A DNA stretch of 64,000 nt. Source: Paramecium octaurelia. Lineage: Eukaryota; Ciliophora; Oligohymenophorea; Peniculida; Parameciidae. Each line of letters opens with the position of its first letter. Position 1 is the first letter of the stretch. The notes under the pieces are model-generated. The model had not been told where the DNA came from and ran no database searches. It saw nothing but the letters and a program-made list of their open reading frames with translations. Both the position numbers and the translations under genes were made by a program. Below, piece by piece: positions 48,128 to 59,872 of the stretch. The stretch is from positions 378,627 through 442,626 of the forward strand of contig CAJJDP010000064.1 of assembly GCA_905182995.1 (NCBI GenBank), given 5' to 3'.

Positions 48128-48648
48128 ATGGTAACTTATAACAATTATATACGATAGCAACCAATCAATGATATTAATGTTGATGAAGTATTAAGAGGAT
48201 TATCGTCTGTAGAAGGAGCCAATGGTTATGTAATATTTAATTCAGACTGTAATTAGAGAAGAGTTATATTATTTAGGTATTCCACTGAAAAGATCAGAAA
48301 AAAATATCACCTACGAAAAAGCAGTTCATATGTCTGCCTTAGTTGCTGATTTATGGAATGTCACTAAGAAATGCATCCAAAGGGAATTGCGAAGTGCTGA
48401 TGTATTAATTATTGACATCAATTAGAATGATCTTGAGATAATTAGAATTAGGACAAAGGCTCAATCTGAATATATTATTTCTTAATGTAATTTTGATACG
48501 TATGAAACACTAAGAGGGGGATTATACTATGATAGGGATACAGTTATGTGGGAAAGCAATTGAGGAAGCTAAATAAGCAGCAGCTGCTGAGGCTCAGGCT
48601 GCAGCTGAAGCAGAAAAGGCAAAAAAGGGAGATAAGGAACAAAGTTGA
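48128..48648 (+). CDS. Dynein light chain, roadblock/LC7 type
   Basis: Starts MVTYNNYIRQQPINDINV. The roadblock pattern is clear: VDEVLRGLSSVEGANGYVIF, GIPLKRSE-like IPLKRSEKNITYEKAV, HMSALVADLWNVTKK, LEIIRIRTKAQSEYIIS and QGDYTMIGIQLCGKAIEEAK. Three introns of 28, 24 and 28 nt; the last ends AAG. A short Ala/Glu/Lys-rich tail (AAAAEAQAAAEAEKAKKG) is added, unlike the usual ~100-residue LC7. About 147 residues. LC7 proteins sit on dynein intermediate chains, so this could serve the same cilia as the heavy chain in this window, but no direct link is shown. Confidence 0.9.
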
Positions 48649-48689
48649 TTTCAGCAATTAATTATATAATAAAAGTATATTTATAATAA

Positions 48690-49176
48690 ATGGCATTTGA
48701 CAAAGCAATTGTCACGAAATTCACAACACTTGGAGTCGTAGGAATCACATTGGGACTAGCAGTCTGGGGATTCTTCACTGATCTTTGCCCTGGTTCAACA
48801 TGTGTGGATCATGTAATAAATAACATCTTTATTTGCTTTAATTTGGTGTAAGAACATTTCGAAATATTCAGCATACTTTCAATGGTTTTGTTGCCATCTG
48901 AATTTTAAGTCAAATGGATAAAAGATGGGTTTGGATTGATAGACAATTTATTTGGCAGAGGTCTCTATATTTTCTTGTAATTTAATTTACTAATGCTAGC
49001 ATTGGATCATGGGTCTTTGGTTTACATTCCAGATATGTTGACTAAGGAATTAAAACTTATGCCTTTGTTGTTTCAATTATAGATTTATGTGTTGGCGTAC
49101 TTTACGTGATATTTTATTTTGCAGTATTTATCCATTCTATATTCATAAGTTTGGAGAACCAGCATAACCAAAATGA
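48690..49176 (+). CDS. Four-TM protein, COPI-associated/TVP15-like
   Basis: Starts MAFDKAIVTKFTTLGVVG. Four hydrophobic helices: TTLGVVGITLGLAVWGFF, FEIFSILSMVLLPSEF, NLFGRGLYIFLIGSWVFG and FVVSIIDLCVGVLYVIFYF. Two introns, 23 nt (GTAATT...CTAG) and 26 nt (GTATTT...TAAG), give the natural end AFGEPAQPK. The FGRGLYIF...G segment and length (about 145 residues) resemble the COPI-associated/TVP15 family of Golgi membrane proteins. Without introns an alternative, less regular frame is open, so the exon structure matters. Confidence 0.6.
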
Positions 49177-49495
49177 ATTAGTATATTTCATTTTATTAAA
49201 TATTAATCATTTCTTGTTCATATACCCAAAAAATCACTAAAATGTGGATTATTTTACGAATATTTATAACTTAAAACCTTATTTTATTTGTTTGTAAAAT
49301 GTTGTAATTAAAATAAATTATGAAGTTAATCACATTGATTTTTATTTAAATCTATTTTTAATCAAAGTTAACACATATATACTAAAATATAGAATCTGTG
49401 CCATGCTGTTTTCCTTGAAATCGATGCTGCACGAAATAATTAATCCAATTAGAATTCTTGTGTATTTATTGTTCATCTCAAAGATGATATAATAA
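49177..49495. other. AT-rich intergenic space
   Basis: Nothing recognised; a frame open from upstream crosses it, but composition is not coding-like. Confidence 0.5.
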
Positions 49496-49945
49496 ATGAG
49501 TAAACTCTAAAGGATGTAAATTATAAAAAGTGATTTCTACATCATAAAAATCCCAACTAGAAAGGAAGTTATAAGAGATCCCTTATCGGTGATTATAAAC
49601 TATAGAATTGGTAATAGTATAGCTAATTTGGATAAAATACCCTCGCAAGTCAATAAAGAGTAAATAAATATTATTCCAGGGATCAAGGAAGCCATTTAAG
49701 CATGTTTGAGATTATACTAAAAATATATTCCACATTTCCATGATACATCCACCAATAAGTAAATAGAGATTAACAATCCTACATAATTAAGCAAACCGGA
49801 TAATTTCATTATTACCACGATTGAAAATGGAAATACAATTGCAAAAGCAATTATACATAATCTAATAATCATGCTTAATATAAAATTCAGGATCGCATTA
49901 TATGTGAGTAACTAAGGCAAAAACCCAAATTGCATACTAATTTGA
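49496..49945 (+). CDS. Unknown protein
   Basis: MSKLQRMQIIKSDFYIIK starts a 149-codon frame with sensible composition (IPTRKEVIRDPLSVIINY, PGIKEAIQACLRLYQKYI, HDTSTNKQIEINNPTQLS) to TGA 49943-49945. A further coding-like exon, DYLKLISLLGMNEDIIVSTV, lies at about 49983-50080 behind a TTTTAG acceptor, so the gene probably extends there, but I could not place the donor. No domain recognised. Confidence 0.45.
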
Positions 49946-50428
49946 ATTGGTTTTAAAATGAATGAGCATTTAATTTATTTTAGGACTATTTAAAATTAAT
50001 AAGTTTACTTGGTATGAATGAGGACATAATAGTCAGTACTGTTTTAACTATCTATATCTAAGAGCAATATTCATCGATGTAATGATGTAGAATGTACAAA
50101 ACAAATAAATCGAATAAAGCAAATAGGAATGTAAATATATTTTATAACATTAATTATTGCATTATAGAATTTGTATTTCATTTAATCGATTTCTTAATTA
50201 TATGCTTTAGTATTGAGTACTCTAATTGAATTAGTCTTAGTAATGATAATCAATTTCAAATACTTGATATTTCTGTATATTATATAGTGAAACTAGAATA
50301 TGCATTCAAAATTGCTCAGATCTTTTGCAGACGTATGTAGGTTTACTAGAAATGGTTAGTTACCTTAAGATATAAATATTTCTTAATTTAGTGTGTATAA
50401 TTAAATTATAAGAAATATTCTCGAAAAA

Positions 50429-51091
50429 ATGAAAAGAAAGGTTAGGGAATATGATGAAAATGAATTCTCAAAAGCTGATTTGAAAATCATTCTTCTTGGC
50501 GATTCAGCAGTTGGAAAATCGAAATTGGTAGAGAGATTTCTATTAGATGATTATGAGGAAAGATAGTAATCTACATATGCATTGACAATGTATAGACATA
50601 ATGCAAAGTTTGAAGGGAAAACGTATAAAATTGGTATTGAGTATAAGTTAATGAAAATAGATTTATGGGATACAGCTGGATAGGAATGTTTCTAGACTTT
50701 GCATGCCTCGTATTATTATGGTGCTCATGCTTGTATTTTGGTAATTTGTATATTTTTCATAAGTGCTTTGATGTCACAAGGAAGATTACTTATACAAATC
50801 TAAAGAAATGGTATGAAGAAATGAGATAAAATTGTCCCACAATTCCTTGTTTATTGGTTGCCAATAAAATAGATTGTATATAAACTTATCAAATGTTTAG
50901 TGGATCCTAGTGTCACTGAGACCAAATTTAAGTTCGCAGAGAGTAACAATCTCCCCATTTATTACACATCTTCAGCGGATGGGACAAATGTAGTTAAAGT
51001 ATTTTAGGAGGCTTTGAAGGCAGCAATTGAACATAAGCAAAAGCCTGGTGGATAGTTTATGGATGATTTAATGGATTATTTGTAGGGTTGA
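50429..51091 (+). CDS. RABL2: RABL2-like small GTPase
   Basis: Starts MKRKVREYDENEFSKADL. Complete GTPase motifs: G1 LLGDSAVGKSKLVERF, switch I STYALTMYRHNAKF, G3 DLWDTAGQE (the Gln is a TAG codon), G4 LVANKIDLD, G5 YYTSSADGTNVVK. The STYALT and QTLHASYYYGAHACIL segments, DVTRKITYTNLKKWY and the end FMDDLMDYLQG match RABL2, an atypical Rab that drives entry of intraflagellar transport trains into cilia. It has no C-terminal cysteine for prenylation, as in RABL2. Introns of 27, 23 (ending AAG) and 25 nt rebuild the DTAG, CFDV and NKID regions. About 195 residues. Convergent with the next gene, 25 bp between stops. Confidence 0.9.
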
Positions 51092-51116
51092 AAGGACATT
51101 TATGATATATAATGAA

Positions 51117-51729
51117 TCATTCATTATCAAATTCATCATCTGTTTCGCAATCATCGCAATCACTGTATGGAATATCTAATTTCTTATCATAATTTAGTTA
51201 ATGATGGATCACTACAGTTTGAACATGCTATTAGATGAAGTCAGATTAGTCCTCTATGTAATAGCAACGGACATCTCCCTCCACTATCATCTCTTCATAA
51301 TCAAATTATTATTATTATTATTATTATTGCTGCTTGAATTCATCCTCTTCCTCCATATAGTCACTACTGTTGATATTTTAATCCTTGCCTGACAAAATGT
51401 CTGATTGGGTTTGTTGCTGTTGTTAATATTTTAAATAACTTCTCAAATAACCCATCTTTTTATTTCCGACTTCATTCAAGTCGATGAATTATTCAGCTTT
51501 TCTTAAAGATAACTAATTATTATTACTTTAATAACTAATGATAATCTTCTAAAGTCTTTTTTGGTACTCCAACCTTCTCAGCAGCCTATTTAAGACTGTA
51601 TTTAATCTTATTTCCATTTTGATCAGTTTCGCCATTCTTGAATAACTTTCGCCATTCATCAACACTTTATTTGGCATCCAGTATAGATCGCTCCTTTACT
51701 CTCTTGAAAACATGTCTTGGTTAGTCCAT
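51117..51729 (-). CDS. Helix-turn-helix protein with acidic, polyQ tail
   Basis: Starts MDQPRHVFKRVKERSILD. The segment KYSLKQAAEKVGVPKKTLED looks like a helix-turn-helix of homeodomain/CENP-B/psq type, so DNA binding is likely. A 34-nt intron (GTTATT...TTTAAG) joins it to KAEQFIDLNEVGNKKMGYLR. The rest is low complexity: a run of eight Gln and an acidic end (DIPYSDCDDCETDDEFDNE). About 190 residues. The role (chromosomal regulator or domesticated transposon protein) is not shown. Confidence 0.65.
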
Positions 51730-53513
51730 AGTTTTTAAAATGAAAATTATATATAATAAATAATTCATCATTTTTTTCTTTTACTAGCCAATTTAAGTGT
51801 GTTTTAAATGTACATTCATATCGACTTCTAAAAAGATATTTCATGACCTTTTGTGTAATATTGATAATATAACCTTTAAAAATTTTGGTCATAGAATTTC
51901 AGAAATATGGTCTTAATTCTATTTTTCAATTATGGCACATGTTTATTTTAAGTAAAAATATATACTATTTAATTAGCGATTAAATAAGGCATTCACTTTT
52001 TATATTATAATTCGTCAATCTTTGCGGCAATTTAATTCAATTAATTATAATAATATACAATACCTCTAAATGCAATCTGATATTCCTACTCTAATAATCA
52101 AAAGAGTCATTAAATTTTGTGTTTATCGCTACAATTTCGCTATCTTTTGAAATAGTCCCATGTCTTTTGTAACACAGGCCTTTACTTTCTCGATTCTTAA
52201 ATTTGAATTTTTTTATTGGAAATAAAAAAATAGAATAAAATTTTGTGGGAATAATTAAAAGGTTATATTACTAAAAGTAAATAAAAAGGTATAAGAATTA
52301 GATTTTTATAACTATATTATAAAGCGAATATTATTGTTCCTTTAGTACATATTTAATAAATAGGTCTATTATAGTGAAGGTTAAACAACATAATAATTAT
52401 TATGAAAGAAACCATAGTTTTAACCTATAAAACTAGAAGTAAATTATAAATATTTATGCTTTGACAATTTTATTTCAAGAAAGAAAGGATAGGGAAAACT
52501 TATCTTAGATCCATAGTGTGGTTTAAGAAACAAATATCAATAGCACAGAAATAAAAAAGGAATATATATTTTGGAAGATTAAGTTAAATTTTCGAACTTA
52601 TTAATGCTTAAGATGTAATGTTAATGCAATTTTTGGGTTAAAATTACTTAATTATATTGACTCTGTCCATAGAGAATTAAATTTAAGAGACAATGTATTA
52701 AATCAACTATGATTGCCTCCATATACTCTGTAATTAAATCCTATTGAAATAGTTTTGAGTGATTTCAAATGAAAATTATCAAAGATAAATTGTAGAGCTA
52801 ACTTAAAGTTAAACTATGAAATACATTATTGTTCATCTGAAATATCAAATTAAAATTTTGAGAATTATTGTATACAAACTTATAAAGTAATAGATGAATG
52901 CTTAAATAGGTAATAATTATGAAAATGAAAATTACGTTTAATAATTATAAATTAATGTAAATATCCAACATCTAATTATGGATTACACAAGATAATGAAA
53001 TAGAAAAATAGCTGGACAATAAAAGAGCATCTAAATAGAATAAAACTTTGTTATCAATAAATTTAATATTTATTCAGCACTCTTATAATCAAACTTCTAA
53101 GTTTTGAATTTAAAGTACTTTAGAATGACAAATTAAACATGCTTGCCTTCTAACTTCACTTGAAGCTTGGATTATTTTAGATCATTTTAGTTATTTTTAG
53201 TACGTCTAAAGATAGCAGATGAATGTATATTTCTTTTTAGGAATATTACTATTTGCTGTTTTATTTATGCTTTTGTTTCAGTGAATTTATATTAATATTG
53301 AATTTATTTATGAAATTAAGTGTACCTTTATCCCATTCTCCTTCTAACTTCTCCAAACAACTTATTCAATAGCAAAAATAATTGTGCTTGTTCAAAGTTC
53401 GCAAGTAACTATAACATTTGAATGATCCATTTGACTCTACCGAAATATCTCGTGCTCTCAGAAATCTAGAAACTTAGTAATAAAGAAAACAACTCTTAGA
53501 TTCAATAATCAAA
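51730..53513. other. Long non-coding stretch with a transposase remnant
   Basis: AT-rich; no intact gene. The part 52470-52860 carries the remains of a Tc1/mariner-like transposase (listed separately). The region 53060-53510 shows only short open stretches on both strands. Confidence 0.55.
52470..52860 (+). mobile_element. Decayed Tc1/mariner (IS630)-like transposase remnant
   Basis: The plus strand near 52710-52800 reads LPPYTLQLNPIEIVLSDFK, a close match to the LPPYSPxLNPIE motif of the C-terminal part of IS630/Tc1/mariner DDE transposases. Upstream, in another frame, ELINAQDVMLMQFLG also looks like transposase sequence. At least one TGA and one frame change break it. No terminal inverted repeats or TA target sites were identified. 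Related transposons are the source of internal eliminated sequences in Paramecium, so this may be a leftover that was kept in the macronucleus. Confidence 0.5.
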
Positions 53514-53843
53514 ATGAGGGAAACAAAAAGAACACAAGAAGAACAGTTAAAATAGGAATAGTTACAAAGATTATGGGTTAAGGCCAATTAAACTAATAGC
53601 AAAAAGTTAAATACAAATTATGTCTATCATCGAGATCTAGACGATTTTGAGTCAATCAAATAATCCAGATATCGTTTTGAATCTGAGAGGATTGAAAATT
53701 TCTATTTAAGGAACGAAGGCAAACATCATAATTTCCATCGAGTTAGTAGTTTGGCCTGTTTGACGACTGATTTGGAGAAAAAGAAGATATTGATCCCATT
53801 GATAACACGGAAAGATAGAAAGAATTTCACGATAGTCAATTGA
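53514..53843 (+). CDS. Small basic unknown protein
   Basis: 109 residues in one frame, MRETKRTQEEQLKQEQLQ to TRKDRKNFTIVN. Charged, helical at the start, then KLNTNYVYHRDLDDFESIK and GKHHNFHRVSSLACLTTD. No domain recognised. The next gene starts 35 bp further on the same strand, so the two could also be one gene with a missed intron. Confidence 0.52.
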
Positions 53844-53878
53844 TTGTTTATTTTATTTGATTTTGTGTTTAAATTAAA

Positions 53879-54953
53879 ATGGAAGTGCTGCAATAAGAGG
53901 ACAATCAATTCAGATATAAACTCATGAATGTATTCTTTCAATACATAAAAAATGCCTTATTCATTCTATTAATTGGATACGAAGGAATTAAATTACTAAA
54001 CGTTGAACATGATTGTTAATTATCAGAGATTACCTATATCAGTACATTGTATCACGGAGGAATCATTATATTACTCTTTAACATTGTTTCTGCATGTTAT
54101 ATACTATACTAAAAGCACTTTGTAAGAATTGAATACTTTATTACTTACGGACTAAATATGTTGGTTTTTGTATGTATGTTGCTATTTTCCTTGCAATAAT
54201 TGATCTAGGGAAGTTGCAGCATTGGATAATTATCAGTCAAGTACTACATAATACTATCAATAATCACTCAATTAGATGTATTATTAATTATGATGTTCAA
54301 ACATGAATTCTCAAACAGACAAACCAATATATGTTCAAATACTGCTGTTGTGATACTCCTATTAATCACAAAGATTGATAATGATTGTGCAGTCAACGCA
54401 ATATCATTGGAAATCCAACTAATCTCTGCTAATATTTTGACATTACTCTTTTTCACTGTTCTCAACGTAGCAATTAATCTATTTCCAAAACTAAGAGAAT
54501 AACTAACAAATGCATTTAAGTTCGTTTGTGTTTTGGTTCTGTGTTTCCTGATCTTAAATTATCTATTAATAGTTTACTTTGTTCAATCTGTAATTTATTG
54601 ATCATCTATATTAGGGTGATATCAAAGAGAATTAGGAGTGCATGCCTCTTGATTTTATTACTAGAACCTATTGTTTTCTGGCTCCAGTCAATTTGATTGG
54701 AATGATACCTATTTTAGCATCTTTCAAATTTGAAACTATTGATGAAGAAGAAGAGGAAGCTCCTCCATAGTAATAAGCAGAGATTATTTCTCCATCTAGA
54801 GGATTGCCAATATAGAATTCACCCTCTCCCTTTTAATAATCCAAGTTATCATTAAACAATAACACAACTCCTTATAAGATTATTGTAAACAATAATCAAC
54901 TTTCACCTGACGAGCAATTTTTGATGGGCAAACATCAATAACCATAATATTGA
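53879..54953 (+). CDS. Multi-pass membrane protein, unknown family
   Basis: Starts MEVLQQEDNQFRYKLMNV. About seven hydrophobic helices: NALFILLIGYEGIKLL, GGIIILLFNIVSACYILY, YGLNMLVFVCMLLFSLQ, YYIILSIITQLDVLLIMM, AVVILLLITKI, LTLLFFTVLNVAINLF and FKFVCVLVLCFLILNYLLIV. Then a loop, a last helix (YCFLAPVNLIGMIPILASF), and an acidic, Gln/Pro-rich cytosolic tail (ETIDEEEEEAPPQQQ) ending MGKHQQPQY. One 25-nt intron, 54590-54614, removes an in-frame TGA. About 350 residues. I do not recognise the family; there is no GPCR or transporter signature I can point to. Confidence 0.78.
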
Positions 54954-55321
54954 TTTAATATATACTGTAATATTATTAATGAGATAAATAATTAAAATGA
55001 TATTCATCTCCATTTTTTTATGATTTATTCCTAACTATCTATTTTGTAGTTTACCAAATGATAAGAATATGATAATTAAATATACATTCTGTTGATGTGT
55101 GAAATTCTCATCTCTTTCAATCATTAATTCTTAAAAACCTTAAACCATCTCTTTATTGTGTTTTGAAAAGTTGGTTCTTGTTGCTTGAGAGTAGAGAGAG
55201 AGTGATTATTTGAATATACGATAACTGATAAATATTTTAATATAAAACATAAATGATGATGACTTTTAATTTAAATCTTTTTTTTAGATAAAAATTAAAT
55301 GAAGGTATTAGAATAACTTAT

Positions 55322-55897
55322 ATGAAGATCTACGTTGATGCATTCAGTGGAGAAGAAATCGTTTCTGACAGTTTCAATATGGAAGAAAAATTCGAAGGAG
55401 TCATTGGTGAAGTGTAATCCCAAGATATTGTCAAAGGTGCTCTCAATGTAGATGTTGGTAAGTCTTTGTAATAATCAATTCTTAGGTGCTGGAGGACATT
55501 TTGGTGGAAAGAACGAAGATGAAGAAGAAGGAGGTGTAGATGATCAAGCCTAAAAAGTTAATAACATCATTGATGCCTTTAAATATGCTGAAACCTAATT
55601 CACCAAAGCAGATTATGTTACTTACTTTAAAGCTTATGCCAAAAAGGTTAAGGCTTATTTAGAAGCAAACAAACCAAACAGAGTTGCTTCATTCTAAAAG
55701 GGAGCTGGCGAATTCATTAAATGGGTGTCTGCTAATTTCAACGATCTTCAATTGTAATCTCTACAAAAATATAGTTTAGCTACTGTCCAGAATCATATGA
55801 CATGGAAAATCACATAGTTCTTGGTTATTACAAAGAAGGATAAGCTGCCCCAGCTTTCGTTTACATTTTAGACGGATTAAAAGAAGTCAAGATGTGA
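55322..55897 (+). CDS. TPT1: Translationally controlled tumour protein (TCTP)
   Basis: Starts MKIYVDAFSGEEIVSDSF. TCTP landmarks: KGALNVDVGAGGHFGG, the acidic loop NEDEEEGGVDD, FKYAETQFTKADYVTYFKAY, ANKPNRVASFQKGAGEFIKW and the end VYILDGLKEVKM. Introns 55458-55485 (28 nt) and 55754-55779 (26 nt) are needed; the second rebuilds NDLQFYCPESYD. About 173 residues, full family length. TCTP is an abundant conserved eukaryotic protein with guanine-nucleotide-factor-like and cytoprotective roles. Codon use is the most GC-rich of the small genes here, in line with high expression. Confidence 0.96.
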
Positions 55898-56557
55898 TAT
55901 AAAATAAAATAATTGTATATGTTAATACGTCATTGATTTTTGTTTATTAAGCTTACATCCATTAAATAATAAGGGAAGTAATCTTTTCATTATTTTTACT
56001 AACTCATTTAATCATTTATTAAACACTAATAACCTATTGTAGGAAGTGTATTATCTTCATCTAATGGTTCTCAGCTTTAATTTAAGAATTTCATCATATC
56101 TAAAAATAAAGTCATTTTAAATTAAGTAATTACAATTGTTTGGAGTAAAAACAAAAAGATTAAATTTATTTCTAAATTATGTATCATCTTCCTAAATATT
56201 ATTTCACAAATTGGTATCTTTATAAATATTATTTATGTCGATACCTCAATCACAATAATATTTGAGATGAATTCTATTTTTATTATATTATTTATAGACA
56301 AGAAGAGTCTAATTAATTGAAAGAATCAGAAATATTATTTTAAACATATACTCATATTAATATCTATATCAAATAATTAAATCTAATGTCTCTCTTCAAA
56401 TAGAATTTAGTTAGAAATAGTCTTGATAAATTTATGTTCAATTTATGATTAATAAATTGATCACATTTAATTACATATAAAAATAACAACAAAAACTATA
56501 TTATTTATATTTACAGATAATAAATAAATGATAAAGAATCTAAAACAAATTAATATA
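55898..56557. other. AT-rich intergenic space
   Basis: No coding frame seen; 3' flanks of the convergent TCTP and kinase-like genes. Confidence 0.55.
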
Positions 56558-59500
56558 TCACAATTTGACCCATTTAGCTAAAATGAATAACAAAGCATCT
56601 ATCATTATAGGTTTTTATAAGCAATCATGAAATGGTAATTTTTTTAAAGCTATTTTACTCTCATCGTCTTAAAATCCAATCAAACCAATTAGTCTTGTAT
56701 CTTTTTAATATTCACTTAAAACTGCCTTAATCTTTGCACAATCTTGGCTGAATTATTCATTCACATACTCAACTCCAACAAATACAATATGATATCCTTT
56801 ACAACAAGTTTTATATTGTGAAAATTGCTTCCTTAATTAATCCACAATATGCATTCTTTGCATAGTGTAAATGTATGGAATCTTGAGATTGCTTAGTTAA
56901 TGGGAGATAGCATATAAATCAAAGTCATTCTATTCACAAATTAAAATCTTAGGACACTAAAATTCAATTTAAAAATAATATACTTGGCATTTGTAAACAA
57001 ATTACTATTATTTAATTCTTTCCATTTTTTCAAAACAATCTAATAATTCATTTGGACCTAAATTAACTGAAGAAATTCTCATTGAAGAATAGACTGATGA
57101 TCGTCCTCCAAAGGTAAGAAGCGAATCTCTTTATTTAGATGTAAGTTATTATGAAATCTAAGGATGTAGTCTTGATTAGATAAAACTGACTGAAATCTTT
57201 CTTGCTTTTGGTTCTTTAACACAAATGATAGTATCAAGAAATTAAGATGGTTGTTATTTTAATTCTTTTTTCCCTACTTTATCGTCTAATTAAAAACTTG
57301 ATTTGCTAGATTCTACATCACCATCAGGGTTATTCATTTCAGCTTTTGAGTCTGAGGATGAAGAACTTTGTTATGAGTCCTCTTATTCGGAGATTTAAGA
57401 AACAGAGTAAGATTTGCCAGGTTATTGTTGATTATAAGATAATTCAGATTGTCCAAATTATGGTATTTGAGGATCTACTTTGCCAGATATAGTTTCTTCT
57501 TAAGATTCTCTTTTCATTTTTTTGAGTTTCTCTTACACTTATATTCTACTTATTTCTGTTAATCTCTATGATTAATGCCTTTTAAATTGGTCACTCTAAC
57601 CATACACTTAATGAAATTGAGACTTGTTTGCAACCAGTGCAGATTACCTTTTTTGTGTTAGCTGTTTGTTGAAATTTGGATTCTCATTCTTAATCAATAA
57701 AATAAAATAGAATTATGTGCCTTCTTCAGTCTTTATTGAATTGAATTCAAAAGGCATGATAGCAACAGCTAAGGATATGTAGAATGCTGTGAGAATAGAA
57801 AAAGAATACTATTTTGAGGTTGCAACTATGTCTGTCATTTATTTGCTAACTAATGTTTGTTGTTTCAAATGCTTGATGGTTTGTTCTACGCTTTCTAAAA
57901 TTCCTTCGTTTACATTTGTAGCCATGACCTTAATGATTATCTCTATGTGATCTGTCAATAAAGGCGACTTTTAGGAAGAAATTTCAATGCTACCATTAAC
58001 AGTAACTTGAATGGATTTGACTATATTTTATGAATCGAAAAATTATTACTTAACAGACTCAACACAACTTGTCTAACTCTATTTGGATCAGTTCTTAAGA
58101 ACATCGGAACGTTCTGCTTAATGTGTACTTATATGTTTAAGCCTCTAAACAAAGCTTATGCTTTGATGATGTTTAAACAATCTGAAATGAATTCTCTAGT
58201 GTGGATATCCATTAAGTTTCGGTCTAATTTATTCTTTTTATGCATAGTGACATAATCCTAGAAGTCATTTGCAGTGCTAATTAATAATTTGCAACCTGCC
58301 AATGCGGGGTCAATATATTAGGTTTATAAATCCTGATTGACTTCTTTCTATTTTAGATTAATGGAAACAAATTACTTGGACCAGTTCTAACATTGACAAT
58401 GTGCAATTCAAAGGTTCTTTGATTTTCTATGAAATGGTTTGTATTATGTCATCACTGTTTTTTAGATATTGTTAGAGTTAGAGAATGAATGGCTCTTCAG
58501 TTAAATCGCTGATGTATATTAGGATTTGAGGTTTGCTTGAAATAATCACAGGATTCAAAATGACTTGAGTGTACAGTTTGTCTAGTTATACTTATTTGGG
58601 AAATTACCTTTTTTCATATAGATCTTCAAGGAAAAGTCCAGAGCGAAATTTGTTAAATTATATTTGATATGAGAAAAAGCAAGCAGATGTTCGATCAAGG
58701 TTTGCATTTACATTTTCCTACAAAAAAATTGTATTTCTTTCTTTTCTTCAGATTATCCATTCTCAAACAATATGTTCTATGTTCAAATACATTAATATAT
58801 TAGTACTCAAGAGTTTAAGTAAATTTGATGAAGTTACTGATGTCTTTACTTCTATGGAAACTGGGCAATATGGTGCATGATTCTTCAGATAGAAATCCAA
58901 AGTCATACAATTCCAACTGAGTCAACTATGGATTTAACTAATCTTCATTCAAAACGATATGGGACATGAATGAATTTATTATTCTTATTGGTTGCTAGGC
59001 ATTTTCAAAAATGTAGATTCCACATTGAAAATTCACCAATAAAAATTCATACTACTATTCTAATTGCTTTAAATTATTTAGATTTTCAAGATCCTCATTT
59101 GTTATGTTTTGAATGTGATTTCTTTTATTTTATGGTTCCGTCATTTCTCTCTAGGTATTTGTATACAGGGCTCTTTGAGTGTTTTAAGGGCTGAAGTTCC
59201 TGTATAATACGGTTTCGTTTGAATTTTAAGTTTGATATAAGTTATAAATCAATAAAGATTAGATCATAAGATGTCCAAAAATGACCCTTGTTGATCCTAT
59301 TATTTCTAGATTGTCAGTAAATGAAGGGAATCTATTATCGATAATGCGTTTATAATACCTGAATAGAGTGTAAAACAATGAAAATAAAATTATAAGACTC
59401 TTGCAAAGCTATGACTCAATTGCAATCAGAAACAATATCATAATTCCATACATCTCGAAGGCATAACTTCTCTGGTCATATTCATTTGTATATATTAAGT

Positions 59501-59764
59501 CATAGTTAGTTTCACACCATAAAATTATTAGACTGAAATATTTCAACAATGTAATTATATTTATTAACAGAGCAGTTTCTTTCTTTAATTTGCTCATGGC
59601 AATATGAAAAGCTATTATCAAAAACACTTAGATCTAAAAATGTTGGCTATTTAATTACCATTATGCGATATATGAAAACCAGTTTTTGTCCTTCTATCTC
59701 GTAATTTAGAGCTTGAGCTATGGTTAAAACAATATCGAAGCATTAATACGAGGATATGATGGTC
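56558..59764 (-). CDS. Hybrid histidine-kinase-like membrane protein, catalytic residues lost (paralogue A)
   Basis: Ends FHDCLQKPIMIDALLFILAKWVKL at TGA 56558. From the N-terminus: about four membrane helices (ALLINIITLLKYFSLIIL, YGIMILFLIAIESQL), a middle region, a HisKA-like segment TISQKIKEPLNCTLSMLE, an HATPase-like part TDPNRVRQVVLSLLIKSIQ to HIEIIIKVMATNVNEGIL, a Gln/Ser-rich linker, and a receiver domain (CEQNDFDLYAISHQLSN, GYHIVFVGVEYVNEQF, LQKPIMIDALL). Compared with working enzymes, the His of S-H-E-x-R-T-P-L-N is Gln (a TAG codon), the N-box Asn and the DxGxG box are replaced, and the phospho-acceptor Asp of the receiver is Gly. Introns include one of 29 nt in the ATPase part. The 5' end is not fixed: the frame is open to 59764 with the first ATG at 59597. 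Confidence 0.72.
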
Positions 59765-59872
59765 ATGGTCGATTTCCACAGAATGAAATTCTAATATGTC
59801 TCTGGGTTTAACTTAAAATAATTTGATAGTATGTTCATTTATTAGTATATAAATTATTTATTAATTTAACAA

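Noticed and set aside
48127-48660. Reading the roadblock gene without introns
   Set aside because: It breaks the conserved order; three short introns rebuild the complete LC7 domain.
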